Shown here in pieces: positions 48,280-60,359 of a DNA stretch of 64,000 nucleotides. A program made the position numbers and the translations under genes. The stretch lies in NCBI GenBank assembly GCA_026075535.2, contig AP026540.1, positions 8,680,001 through 8,744,000 of the forward strand, in the 5' to 3' direction. Below the pieces are notes generated by a model. It was not told the origin of the DNA, did no database searches, and saw only the letters and a list, made by a program, of their open reading frames with translations. Each line of letters starts with the position of its first letter. The stretch's first letter is position 1. The DNA is from Tricholoma matsutake (taxonomy: Eukaryota > Basidiomycota > Agaricomycetes > Agaricales > Tricholomataceae).

Positions 48280-49030
48280 CCCGACCCGACACTAGATGAC
48301 CCAACACTAGATAACCCAATAAAATGACCTGACAAAATGACCCGGCGAAATGGCCAGATAAGTATTCTGACCCGACACTAGATGACCCGACACTAGATGA
48401 CCTGATAAACAACCCGACAAAATGACCCAACAAAATGACCCGACAAAACAACCTGACACAATGACCTGACAAAATGACCCGACAAAATGATCACCTGACA
48501 AAATGACCCGATGACCCAACAAAATGACCTGACAAAATGACCCGACAAAACGACCCGACACAATGAGCCAACACCAGATGACCTGACACTATGACCCGAT
48601 AAACGACTTGTTTTGTCGGGTCATCTATGGTCGGGTCATCTGGTGTCAGGTCATTTTGTCGGGTCATTTTGTCGGGTCATTTTGTCGGGTCATTTTGTCA
48701 GGTCATCTGGTGTCGGGTCGTTTGTCAGGTCATCTGGTGTCGGGTCATTTTGTCGGGTCATTTTGTCGGGTCATTTTGTCAGGTCATTGTGTTGGGTCAT
48801 TTTGTCAGATCATCTTGTTGGGTCATCTGGTGTCGGGTCATCTGGTGTCGGGTCATCTGGTGTCAGGTCATCTAGTGTTGGGTCGCTTTGGTCGGGTCAT
48901 TTTGTTGGGTCATTGCATTGGGTCATTTTGTTGGATCATCTGGTCAGGTCATCTACTGTCAGGTCATCTGGTGTCGGGTCGGAATACTTATCTGGCCATT
49001 TTGTTGGGTCATTTTGTCAGATTGATCTCA
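48280..49030. repeat. Palindromic minisatellite P2
   Basis: Same unit as P1. CCGACAAAATGAC runs to about 48,605, then the reverse complement to 49,030. It begins only about 20 bp after the KDZ transposase stop. Confidence 0.9.
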
Positions 49031-49153
49031 CTTTCATTTTGCAGGGTGGTTTTATATTGTTGTAATCATTTCACATACATTCGAATATCTTTCATGGTCC
49101 AAATGCAAATAATGATGATCCAATATATAATTCCATAGGTAAGTCTCTCTCCA

Positions 49154-49888
49154 TTATCTCAAATCATCCTGTATAGCTGCCTGAATACTAGCCACTCTTG
49201 TTTGACTCTCCAACATGTTTCGATATCCTGCCATCATAGCAGGTAGGAGTTCCCTTGGAAGTATAGGATGGTGTTGCCTGGTGTTTTCATCACCAGTGAT
49301 GTTCTAAGATGATCACAATGAGCATTGTCCAGTTACATTTAAAATTAAATCCAAGATGAAGAGGATCACTCACAAATTCTCTTTGTGCCTGAAGTGCTTG
49401 CTCCAGACTCATACCCCACTGGTTGTTCAAAGATATTGAGAACCAGGGCTGTCTTTTCTGGCCACTAGTGGTGGGATGTTCTTGTAAGTAATTAGAATGC
49501 AATCCTCTAATCTTTTTAAGGAGTCCAAGGAGCTCTTCTTCTGCCTTGACAATATGATGCATTTGCTTATAAACTTCTGGAACTATAATGTGGAAACTCT
49601 TCAGATAACATTTCCCCAGGAATTGTCGACCCGCAGCCTGTCCAATTTTAGAAAACCAAATGAAATGACAGTTCCCATTGGTTCACTTACCGATTCTTCT
49701 CTAATCATTTGCAGATATTGCAATTTATGCTCCGTTGAATGATTACTATCGGGACTGATTGCTGCCATGAACAAACTCTGTGAGCAGAGCAGATCCATGA
49801 ATTCCCGTGCTTCGGCGTTGTTCGAAAAGGGGAAATCAATGACACCTTCATGGATAAACGCTGGCAATACATTCCAGTTGATGCTCAT
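49154..49888 (-). CDS. Small intact unknown gene D2
   Basis: Exons 49888-49691, 49637-49374 and 49303-49154 give 203 aa; introns 53 and 70 bp; no internal stop. Starts MSINWNVLPAFIHEGVIDFP; the middle is helical (VKAEEELLGLLKKIRGLHSN) and the end reads RNMLESQTRVASIQAAIQDD. No known domain. Its intact frame, next to D1 and the TET/JBP gene, suggests that the three may form a functional group. Confidence 0.55.
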
Positions 49889-50006
49889 GGTTGGTTATTT
49901 GACCATCTCTCAAGTTTCAAGTAAATATATCCAATGTTGATCATTACATAAGTTGCATAGCCATAAGTAGACTTCCAATCATCAAGACTCCATTATCTAC
50001 TTTTGA

Positions 50007-50739
50007 TCACCGGGTTAAAGGCAAGGTAAGTCGGACTGGACATTCCACATCGGAGACCTCCTCATCATCTACAAGATCTTCCCTTTCTATCAAGAGCTCT
50101 CCCACAGCCACATGTACCATTCCCAATGCCAGCAACAAGTCCTGCTGACTTTGGCTGACATCAAGCAAAACCCTTGATTGGAAGGAAGGGGCAATTTCAT
50201 TGACACCTGGCCCCACCTGTTATCAATAAAAAATATTATCATTCTAGTATCTAATAATGAGATGTAGTGCTACATACCACGTTCCGGAATCTCGGTACAT
50301 CTGGGAAAAGGTCTGGATTGATGACCATGGGAGTACTGATGATCCATCGAGGTATGGTTCCACAATCCTTGTCAAGTCGATGTCGGTAGTAGCCTCCTTG
50401 AGCGACGAAAGGCTTCCCTTGAATGTGCCAATGTCCGAACTTGATACATCCATGACCAAGGAGTGCAGTCTTTTTTGAAAAGGGGTGAGATAAAGGAACT
50501 TGTTCTCAAGGATCATCCATCCAAGTATAATTTCCAGAATCCCCTAACACTGGATAAAAATGTAGTTATGTAGGAGTAATGCAACTTACAAGTTCTTGCT
50601 TCATCCTGGCTTTCCAAATATGATAATACTCATTGAGACCCGACTGATGATGAGGCTGTTTAGCTTCAAGTGTCACTGCTCTAGCCCGGGAGCAGAGATA
50701 ATCAACAACTGCCTGGCATGTTATGTTCGGAGCACTCAT
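50007..50739 (-). CDS. Small unknown gene D1, divergent from the TET/JBP gene
   Basis: Exon 1 (50739-50590, from MSAPNITCQAVVDYLCSRAR) and exon 2 (50543 to about 50278) are clear. The third segment (50216-50007, with FQSRVLLDVSQSQQDLLLAL) is clear in content, but its junction to exon 2 could not be placed in frame. Contains GILEIILGWMILENKFLYL and an acidic tail. No domain recognised. The start codons of D1 and of the TET/JBP gene are 304 bp apart, so a shared promoter is likely. Confidence 0.4.
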
Positions 50740-51042
50740 TGTTGGGAGTAATGATAGATATTGATGAGAATGATTAGAGAAATCAACATCTATCATTGAT
50801 CGCTTATTGGTATTGGAGATCAAAGTCACTGATGATGTTCAGATGATGTTCATAGATGAAAGATAACATCAATCGGGATCAGGATTGGGATGGACAACAA
50901 TCGCAGTGACATTTCATTTCACTGGACATTCTTGACAATTGGAATGTCAGATATCAGATTGATTTGAGTGATCAGTAGATAAAGGCCCCTCTGATTTATA
51001 TAAATACAATCTGTTGTCTATGTCAGATTCATCGGATTCAAC

Positions 51043-52423
51043 ATGTCATTACCATCTAACTCGCCTTTCTTCTTGACCAACACTGTTTCGGACTACCTCC
51101 AAGCCCAATTTTGGTGGGTGATTTCAAGGAAGCTCCATGAGAATCAGAACGTTCCTGATCTCGCAAAGATGAAGGCAATTTGGCTGATCTATAACCAAGA
51201 GAATCCTGGCCCACTTCCTCCACTTTCATCATCAGTTCAACTCGCAGTTGACTGTGAACAAATGGCAACAATGGCAGCTGATGCTTATTGCAATAGAAGT
51301 AATATTTAGATTTTGTCAATTTGAAATTTCTGGCTAAATGATTTCAGTGAAATTCAATGATCTTGATGTGTAAAGATATGACTCAAACATGTTATCGAAG
51401 AGACCGACTGGTCGGAACGACTCCAAGGAGGATTCCTTGATCGTGACAAGCTGTTATGGTGGACAGAGACTACTTACCCAGCCGACCATTGTCCTAGACA
51501 TGCATGAACAGATCCTACTTTGGTTCCTGCCTGGCATCCTGAGCCCTGAAAGACAGGTGAGAACTTGTTGATATAATAATACCCCCCTCTGATTCATTCA
51601 ACTATCACTTGGCTTGTAGAGAATTCTTTGGGAGGCTGCACTGAAGATGGATCAATCTCTCAGAGGATCCCTTACTCTGAATCCGACTTGCACAAAATGG
51701 CGTTCGGATCCTCAATATTATAAATCTCCTGGAAAATGACAGCCTTATCCTGGCAATATCAATCTCTCGCCAGCTTGGTTCCAGCAAGCACACAATGTAA
51801 GTTGAAGGTTTTTATATTTCAGGGCCTTTAATTCTATCTTCTGATTGTTCTAGACTCCTAAATTCAAGCCCGAGATTTCAAAGACCTTGAAGGCAAGATC
51901 GGAGAACCTGAACACACTTGGATGGCTGAAAGAAACTTCGGAATTGTTCACACTGATGGGTGCCTTGCTCAGCATTGTTCATCCTGAACTGTATGAGATT
52001 GGTCGGGGGGTGCTGAAGAAGGTGGGAGATTCTCCGGACATGGTAAAGGATGGTGAGGAGGTGCTAGAGGTTTTACGGCTGTGGACAACACCTTTCTCAG
52101 GATATGGTTTGATCAGTAATTGCATCACCCCTATGCATCGGGACAACAATTCCCAAGGCCCATGGTACGACTGTTTAATGACCATCGGAGATTATGAAAA
52201 GGGAGCTTGGTTGAAACTCAAGAACCTTGGATTGGAGCTGGATTATCTTTTGGAAACAATGGTTTTCCTGCTGGGAAAGGTAATCCGACATGGAATTTCA
52301 GAGATTAATGGGAACCGGGTATGTATTGCCCAATATATGAGGGATAATGTTCATGAGAGGATGAGGATGAGATCGCCTGAGTGGACGACAGTGACCAAGA
52401 CTTTCTCATCTGTGCCAGTCTGA
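51043..52423 (+). pseudogene. TET/JBP-like 2OG-Fe(II) dioxygenase (one internal TGA)
   Basis: Predicted enzyme of the family that oxidises 5-methylcytosine or thymine methyl groups. Exon 1 starts at 51043; later exons are about 51389-51556, 51620-51796 and 51854-52423. The catalytic half has ITPMHRDNNSQGPWYDCLMT with the H-x-D iron motif (52136-52144), then KLKNLGLELDYLLETMVFLL, the distal histidine in VIRHGIS (52289-52291), and NRVCIAQYMRDN with an arginine placed to hold 2-oxoglutarate. This layout matches basidiomycete TET/JBP genes known to travel with KDZ transposons. A TGA at 51737-51739 (SPGK-stop-QPYPGN) interrupts exon 3 unless spliced or read through. A TAA near 51,369 probably lies in the first intron. 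The catalytic exon is intact. Confidence 0.7.
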
Positions 52424-52616
52424 ATGATTTGTATTTCCAATTTTATTTCATGATACAATATCATACTGGGTGACAAATGAACTTTTGTATGGTTATCTTC
52501 TGATGTAATCATGTGGAGCTAGCACTTCAACATATTTTGACCAGCATGCCCAACAGAGAACATAACCTTTGAAGGATGCCATGCACCAATACATGTGACC
52601 TTGCGGAGACCCTTGT

Positions 52617-53031
52617 GTGTCTTCCTTTGACCCATGGGCCCCATTCATCATATGGTCCACTGCAGTATTAATATATATAACCCATGGGCCCATCCATCAT
52701 ATGATCCACTACAGTGTTGACATGACCCATGGGCCCATCCATCATATGTTCCACTATAGTGTTGACATGACCCATGGGCCCATCCATCATATGGTCCACT
52801 GCAGTATTGACTTGACCCATGGGCCCATTCATGACAAATGGCCTATAGCAGTACTCATATCACCCATAAGCCCATCCTATTTCCATGACCTTATATCTAC
52901 CACATGAGCCCACTTATCTACTATGGTCTGTTATAATCCATGGGCCCAGATTAGCTGGACCATTTCAAACAGCTTAAAGCCACCATTAGTTGGTCCATTT
53001 GTAATGGTCCAAATACACTGAAGGGGCTGTG
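52617..53031. repeat. Long inverted module R1 (right partner of L1)
   Basis: Read on the minus strand from 53,031: ACAGCCCCTTCAGTGTATTTGG, then TAATGGTGGCTTTAAGCTG and GGGCCCATGGGTCATGTCAA blocks, the same order as L1 including the outermost bases. By eye roughly 85-90% identical. Confidence 0.85.
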
Positions 53032-54420
53032 TCGGGCTGGAACAATTTTAATGTTGGGTCAGGACCTCAGGTCACTTCACATGTTGGCACTTCAAATATT
53101 GGATTGGATCACTTCAAATGTCAGCACTTTACATGTTGGGTCAAAAGATTTTGCTTGTCAGGTCAGAAAAAACTCATGTTGGGGTCAGAACACTTTACAT
53201 GTCAGGTCAGGACATTTTACTATTGGGTCACTTTATACATTGGGTTGAAACACTTTGCATGTCAGGTTGGAAAAAATGCCTGGGTCAGATGTTTTACCTC
53301 CAATCCAATGTGGCATGTTTGCTGTGATCTGAAAATAGGCATGCTCCAATCCAATGGTGTGTTTGCTCTGAGGCACCAGTGGTGATACATCACTACTAAA
53401 TGCACAGAGAATATTTAAGAATCCCTCATCAAGTATCTGCTACCTACATGAAGGCTGCAAGTTTGTTATGGGATCATATGGCCAACCGCCATATTGACAT
53501 GACCTACTGTGAATTGTTCCAACCCAACAAGGCAGAATGTTCTGACCCAACATTTGAACTGCCAACAGTTAAAGTGACACATTTGAAGTGCTGACATGTG
53601 AAGTGACCTGAGCCACCATTGAAATTGTACTAAGCATAATGTTCCCCAACATTTGAAGTGCCAATGGTTGAAGTGACCCAAAATGACATTTGGAGTGACC
53701 ATGACCCGACCTGACATTTGAAGTGACCCAATCTGACATTTGAAGTGACCCAATCTGACATTTGAAGTGACCCAATCTGACATTTGAAGTGCCAACATGT
53801 GAAGTGACCCGACCTGACATTGAAATTGTTCTGACTCAACAAGTACAACATTCTGACCTGACAGTTGAGGTGCCGACAGTTGAAGTAACCCGACCCGACA
53901 TTTGAATTGACCCGACCTGACATTTGAAGTGACCCGATCTGACATTTGATGTGCCAACAACATGTGAAGTGACCCAACCTGACATTGAAATTGTTCCGAC
54001 CTGACCAGTACAATGTTCTGACCCAACAGTTGAAGTGCCGACAGTTGAAGTGACCTGACCCGACATTTGAAGTGACCCAATCTGACATTTAAAGTGCCGA
54101 CATGTGAAGTGACCTGACCCAACATTGAAATTGTTCTGACCTGACAAGTACAATGTTCTGACCCAACAGTTGAAGTGCTGACAGTTGAAGTGACCTGACC
54201 CGACATTTGAAGTGACCTGATCTGACATTTAAAGTGCTGACATGTGAAGAGACCTGACCCAACATTGAAATTGTTCTGACCCGACAAGTACAATGTTCCG
54301 ACCCGACAGTTGAAGTGACCTGACCTGACATTTGAAGTGCTGACATGTGAAGTGACCCAACCCAACAAGAACATGTTCTGACCTGACAGTTGAAGTGCCA
54401 ACAGTTGAAGTGACTGATGA
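53032..54420. repeat. Palindromic array of the GTCACTTCAAATGT unit
   Basis: Up to about 53,280 the unit runs forward; after a short unique patch around 53,300-53,520 it runs in reverse complement (ACATTTGAAGTGACC) to 54,420. Long translated frames here are repeat artefacts. Confidence 0.85.
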
Positions 54421-55285
54421 CCGAAGAATTGTCCCAAAAAAATGACCCGAAAAAGGACCCGACATGAAAAAATGACTGAAGAAATGACCCAAAAAAATGA
54501 CCCAAAAAAATGAAGAAAAAACAATGACCCAATAAAATGACCCGACACAAAAAAAATGACCGAAAAAATGACCCGAAAAAATGACCAAAAAGATAACCCA
54601 ATAAAATGACCCAACACAAAAGAAATGACCGAAGAATTGACCCGAAAAAATGACCCGAAAAATGACCTGACAAAATGACCTGACACAAAAAAATGACTGA
54701 AGAAATGACCCGAAAAAATGACCTGAAAAAATGACCTGACACAAAAGATGACCGAAGAATTGTCCCGAAAAAATGACCCTACAAAATGACCCAACAAAAT
54801 GACCCGACATGAAAAAATGACCGAAGAAATGACCCGAAAAAATGACCCGAAAAAACGACCAAAAAAATGACCCAATAAAATCACCCGACACAAAAAAATG
54901 ACCGAAAAAATGACCCGAAAAAATGACCCGAAAAATGACCCGACAAAATGACCCAACAAAAATGACCCGACAAAATGACCCAACAAATTTTTTCGGGTCA
55001 TTTTGTTGGGTCATTTGTTGGGTCATTTTTTCGGGTCATTTTTTTTTATCACTTTTTCGGGTCGTTTTTTCATGTCGGGTCATTTTGTCAGGTCATTTTT
55101 TCAGGTCAATTCTTCGGTCATTTCTTTTGTTTTTTCCATGTCATTTTTTGGGTCATTTCTTTCATGTTGGGTCATTTTATCAGGTCATTTTTTTGGGTCA
55201 TTTCTTCAGTCATTTCTTTTTCATGTTGGGTCATTTTTTTTCGTATTGGTTCATTTTATTGGGTCATTCTTTTGGTCATGTTGGA
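54421..55285. repeat. Palindromic minisatellite P3
   Basis: GACCCGAAAAAATGAC-type units to about 54,988, then their reverse complement (TTTTTCGGGTCATTT) to 55,285. A variant of the P1/P2 unit with longer A/T runs. Confidence 0.9.
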
Positions 55286-55699
55286 TCCTTTTCTGTGTAC
55301 CAACCCAATGGTTAGTGTTCTGACCTAATGGTGTCTGCTCCTATAAAATTTCATGTTTGCTGTAAAATCGAAAATGACCCGAAAAAATTACTTGTTGGAT
55401 CAGAACATTTTATTGTCAGGTTGGAATATTTTTCTTGTCAGATCAGAACAATTTACTTGTCAGATCAGATCACTTTATATGTCAGATTGGGTGACTTTGC
55501 ATGTCAGGTCAGATCCTTGTTTGATTGGGTCACTTTCCATGTTGGGTCAGAATACTCCAGAACACATTATATGTCAGGTTGAGTCACCTCATTGTTTCAA
55601 ACCTGCCATCTGGGATATGAATGTGTTCCAACCCAATATGTAAACTCTTCTCACAGTTCACCTGTGATATTCAAATTATTGTTATGTAATCAATAGATA

Positions 55700-56710
55700 A
55701 TATGTTGATAAGGGATCAGATCCAGCTAGGCACAGCCTTGGTAGATGGCATACGTCATTGTGATGGACAATTTGGCTACTGCTGACATTGCCATCAATAT
55801 TGTGTAACATGTCCTGCTCATCATTAGCACACTGTTCCTCTTACTCTACACTCTTTTCCTTCATTCTTTTTTAGTACATAACTCTTATATGCATATATAG
55901 AGTGTTAATAAACAATCTATTTTCATCTTACATGTTTTTTTTCAGCCTGCAGTATGCATCCTAACATCCTCTCCTGATAAGGGAAGAAGAAGGAGTCACT
56001 TCTCCCCATTTCAAGTCTCTACTATATGTTGGGTAGATAAAGATACTAGCTATATACATTATTTAGGAAGAGGGTACATAGTGAGATGTGAGAGAGTAAG
56101 GAGTGAAGGTACCATGTGCTGAGTTTATGCATACCCTACAGCCACTCAACTGTAAGTAGATGGATAGAAATATGTATATACTGGTAGTTGGGCTTGTGGA
56201 GTAATCATTATAGACAAAAAAGAGAATAAAGACTGAGAAGGTATATTTATTTTGAAAATCTGTGAGGCAGAAGTGTATACTTTCCTTAATTTCAAGGACT
56301 GGTAGTGAATTAAAATATAGCTTTAATGATATATAGATAATACTTAAAATGCTTCAGCATATCTGTACATACTCTCACTAGTGAGCTGTAGCAGCTAGTA
56401 TAGAAGAATAAGTTGAATAAGTGTGTATGAATAAATGATAGGATGCATACTGCAGACTGAAAAAGTGTGTAAAATGGGAATAGATTGCTTAATAACACTC
56501 TAATACATATGTAAGTTATGCATACCAAAAAAGAATCAAGGAAAAGAGTATAAAATGAGGGAAACAGTGTGCTCATTGTCAGAGATGATGAGCATGGCAT
56601 GGTGCAGAATGTTTATGACAACGTCAGAGGTAGCCAAATTGCCCATCACAATGACATATGCCATCTACCAAGGCTGTGCTACACTGGATCTGATCTGATC
56701 TATCTGATCT
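55700..56710. repeat. Inverted repeat with about 270-bp diverged arms
   Basis: 55,700-55,975 and the reverse complement of 56,437-56,710 share long matching strings, for example CACAGCCTTGGTAGATGGCA and CCTGCAGTATGCATCC (TCTGCAG in the other arm). By eye roughly 80% identical. The 460-bp loop has no recognisable content, nor do 55,290-55,700 and 56,710-57,030 apart from scattered diverged repeat units. Confidence 0.75.
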
Positions 56711-57034
56711 CTTATCTTGGTGTTGTCTATTGCTTACATAATAATAATTTATATGTCAGATCAGAACATCTCATGTCATGTGTGCCCTAATATAACAAGA
56801 AGTATACTTCAATTCAATGTCATTGAATGTCAGATGCATCATGCCTCCTATGCAATGGCATGTTTGTTGTGACCCAATGTGGATGTGCTCTGACCCCATG
56901 ACCAGTTTGTTCTGACCTGACAGTAGCTGTGCTCCAATAAAATTACATGTTTGATGTAATATGACAAAAGGTGTACTGAAATTCAATTTTATTGTAAATG
57001 TGATGCATCATACCTCCAATGCAATGGCTAGTGT

Positions 57035-57470
57035 TGACCCAAAAAAATGACCTGATAAAATGACCCGACATGAAAGAAATGACTGAAAAAATGACATGAA
57101 AAAATGACATGAAAAAATGACCTGACACAAAAGAAATGACCAAAGAATTGACCCGAAAAAATGACCTGAAAAAATGACCTGACACAAAAGATGACCAAAG
57201 AATTGTCCCGAAAAAATGACCCGACAAAATGACCCAACAAAATGACCCGACATGAAAAAATGACCGAAAAAATGACAAAAAAAATGACCTGATAAAATGA
57301 CCCGACACAAAAAAAATGACCCAAAAAATGACCCAAAAAAATGACCCGACAAAATGACCCGACAAAATGACCCAAAAGAAATTTGTTGGGTCATTTTTGT
57401 CGGGTCATTTTGTCAGGTTGTTTTGTCAGGTCATTTTTTGGGTCATTTTTTTGTGTTGGGTCATTCTTCA
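57035..57470. repeat. Palindromic minisatellite P4
   Basis: ACCCGAAAAAATGACC units turning at about 57,383 into their reverse complement. Confidence 0.85.
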
Positions 57471-57474
57471 CCTG

Positions 57475-58090
57475 GGGGTGTACCCCTGGTATACCCCTGC
57501 CATTCCCTATGAGTGTCACATGTGAACTGACCAAATCCAACATGTATGGTGTTCCAACCTGACATGTGAAGTGGCCTCACCTAAAAATGACCCGACATGA
57601 AAGAAATGACCGAAAAAATGACATGAAAAAATGACCCAACACAAAAGAAATGACCCAAAAAATGACCCAAAAAAATGACCCAAAAAATGCATTAATGACC
57701 TGACAAAATGACCCGACCAGAATGACCCACCAAATTTTTTCGGGTCATTTTGTCGGGTCATTTGTCGGGTCATTTTTTCGGTCATTTTTTTGTGTTGGGT
57801 CATTTTATCAGGTCATTATTTTTATCATTTTATCAGGTCATTATTTTTATCATTTTATCAGGTCATTATTTTTATCATTTGTTCGGGTCGTTTTTTCGGT
57901 CATTTCTTTTGTGTCGGGTCATTTTTTCATGTCATTTTTTCAGTCATTTCTTTCATGTCGGGTCATTTTTAGGTGAGGCCACTTCACATGTCAGGTTGGA
58001 ACACCATACATGTTGGATTTGGTCAGTTCACATGTGACACTCATAGGGAATGGCAGGGGTATACCCAAGGGTGTGCCCCCAATGATCTCT
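57475..58090. repeat. Palindromic minisatellite P5 with unique flanks
   Basis: Turns at about 57,737. The outer parts of both arms are non-repetitive (GTGTCACATGTGAACTGACC on the left, its reverse complement on the right), so symmetry extends beyond the minisatellite. Its right flank is the left arm of the next palindrome. Confidence 0.85.
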
Positions 58091-58935
58091 ATCCACTCAT
58101 AGTAGTAGAGATCATCAGGGGTACAGCTCTTGTCATGTTACAACAAACATGTAATTTTTTTGAAGCAGAGCCACCATTGGGGTGGAACACTCTTGCCATC
58201 AGGTTAGAGCACACCCACATCAGGTCAAAGTAAAGACACTATTTTATTAGAGGTATGTTGCACCGAAAAAATGATTAAAAAAATGACCCGATAAAATGAC
58301 CCGACACAAAAAAAATGACCGAAAAAATGACCCGAAAAAATGACCTGACAAATGACCCGACAAAATGACCCAAAAAAATTTGTCGGGTCATTTTTGTCGG
58401 GTCATTTTGTCGGGTCATTTTTCGGGTCATTTTGTCGGGTCATCTTTTCAGTCATTTTTTTGTGTTGGGTCATTTTACCGGGTCATTTTTTTGGTCATTT
58501 TTTCGGGTCGTTTTTTCGGGTCATTTCTTCGGTCATTTTTTCATGTCGGGTCATTTTGTCAGGTCATTTTGTCAGGTCATTCTTTCAGTCATTTTTTTGT
58601 GTCAGGTCATTCTATTGGGTCATTTTTTTAATCATTTTTTCGGTGCAACATACCTCTAATAAAATAGTGTCTTTACTTTGACCTGATGTGGGTGTGCTCT
58701 AACCTGATGGCAAGAGTGTTCCACCCCAATGGTGGCTCTGCTTCAAAAAAATTACATGTTTGTTGTAACATGACAAGAGCTGTACCCCTGATGATCTCTA
58801 CTACTATGAGTGGATAGAGATCATTGGGGGTCCACCCTTGGGTATACCCCTGCCATTCCCTATGAGTGTCACATGTGAACTGACCAAATCCAACATGTAT
58901 GGTGTTCCAACCTGACATGTGAAGTGGCCTCACCT
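57971..58935. repeat. Near-perfect inverted repeat, two 295-bp arms
   Basis: 57,971-58,265 and the reverse complement of 58,641-58,935 have equal length and, by base-by-base reading, differ at two adjacent positions only (GTGTG against GTGGA near 58,072). The 375-bp spacer is another GACCCGAAAAA palindrome (P6). Confidence 0.92.
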
Positions 58936-59985
58936 AAGAAGTAAAATGCTTCAACCCAACATGGGAAGTGACTTGATCTGACATATATAGTATTCTGACC
59001 CAACATGTGAAATGACCCAATCTGATATGTGGAGGAACCCAATCTGACATGTGAAGTAACCCAATCTGACATATAAAGTGTTCCAATTCAACATGGGAAA
59101 TGACCTGACCTGATATGTGGAGTGACCTAATGTGACATGCATAATGACCTAACCCAACATGTGAAGTGACCTGACCCAACATTGACATTGTTCCAACCTG
59201 ACAAGTACAATGTTCTGACCCAACAGTTGAAGTGCCGACAGTTGTGACCCGACATGACATTTGAAGTGACCTGATCTGACATTTGAAGTGCTGACATGTG
59301 TAGTGACCTGACCCAACATTGAAATTGTTCCGATCCAACAAGTATAATGTTCTGACCCAACATTTAAAATGCTGACAGTTAACATGACCCAACCTGACAT
59401 TTGAAGTGACCCAATCTGACATTTGAAGTGCTGACATGTGAAGTGACCCAACCTGACAAGTATAATGTTCCAACCTGACAGTTGAAGTGCCGACAGTTGA
59501 AGTGACCCGACCCGACAGTTGAAGTGACCTGACCTGACAGTTGAAGTGACCCAACCTGACATTTGAAGTGCTGACATGTGAAGTGGCCTGACCCAACATT
59601 GAAATTGTTCCAATCTGACAAGTACAATGTTCCAACCTGACAGTTGAAGTGCCAACAATTGAAGTGACCCAACCCAACATTGAAATTGTTCCGATCCAAC
59701 AAGTATAATTTTCTGACCCAACATTTAAAATGCTGACAGTTAAAGTGACCCAACCTGACATTTGAAGTGCTGACATGTGAAGGGACCCAACCTGACAAGT
59801 ATAATGTTCCAACCTGACATTTAAAGTGCTGACAGTTGAAGTGACCCGACCCGACACCAAAACCATTCTGACCTGACATTTGAATTGACCCAACCCCACA
59901 TTTGAAGTGACCCAATCTGACATTTGAAATGACCCAATCTGACATTTGAAGTGCCAACATGTGAAGTGACCCAACTCTACATTTA
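58936..59985. repeat. Array of the ACATTTGAAGTGACCC unit (minus orientation)
   Basis: About 50 degenerate 19-22 bp units. The junction to R2 (AACTCTACATTTAGTATTGA) is the exact reverse complement of the L1/array junction near 29,370-29,390. Confidence 0.88.
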
Positions 59986-60347
59986 GTATTGACATGGCCC
60001 ATGGGCCCATCCATCATACAGTCCACTGCAGTATTGACATGGCTCATGGGCCCATCCATCATATAGTCTACTGCAGTATTGACATGACCCATGGGCCCAT
60101 CCATCATACAGTTCACTGCAGTGTTGATATGACCCATTGGCCCATTCATGACAAATGGCCTATAGCAGTACTCATATCACCCATGAGCCCATCCTATTTT
60201 CATGAACTTATACCCATCAGATGAGCCCACCTATCTACTATGGTCTATTGTTTACTATGGGCCCACATTAGCTGGACCATTAAACACAGCTTAAAGCCAC
60301 CATTAGTTAGTCCATATATATTGGTCTAAAGTCACTGAGAGTTGTGC
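59986..60347. repeat. Long inverted module R2 (right partner of L2)
   Basis: On the minus strand from 60,347: GCACAACTCTCAGTGACTTT, TAATGGTGGCTTTAAGCTG, then four GGGCCCATG...CAATACTGCAGT blocks. Its tip matches L2; its inner blocks and array junction match L1 more closely. Confidence 0.85.
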
Positions 60348-60359
60348 ATGAGACTGGAG

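Noticed and set aside
53466..55026. Open frames of 511 and 265 aa with GHFVGSF- and TSNVRSGHF-type repeats
   Set aside because: They lie wholly in short tandem arrays and are open in several frames and on both strands; the period, not selection, keeps them open.
58934..60149. Open frames of 358 and 256 aa
   Set aside because: Same cause: translation of the ACATTTGAAGTGACCC array and the GGGCCCATG blocks.
29009..60347. Starship-type giant element
   Set aside because: No DUF3435-like tyrosine recombinase at either end, and ends are long inverted repeats, which Starships lack. Such elements are known mainly from Pezizomycotina.
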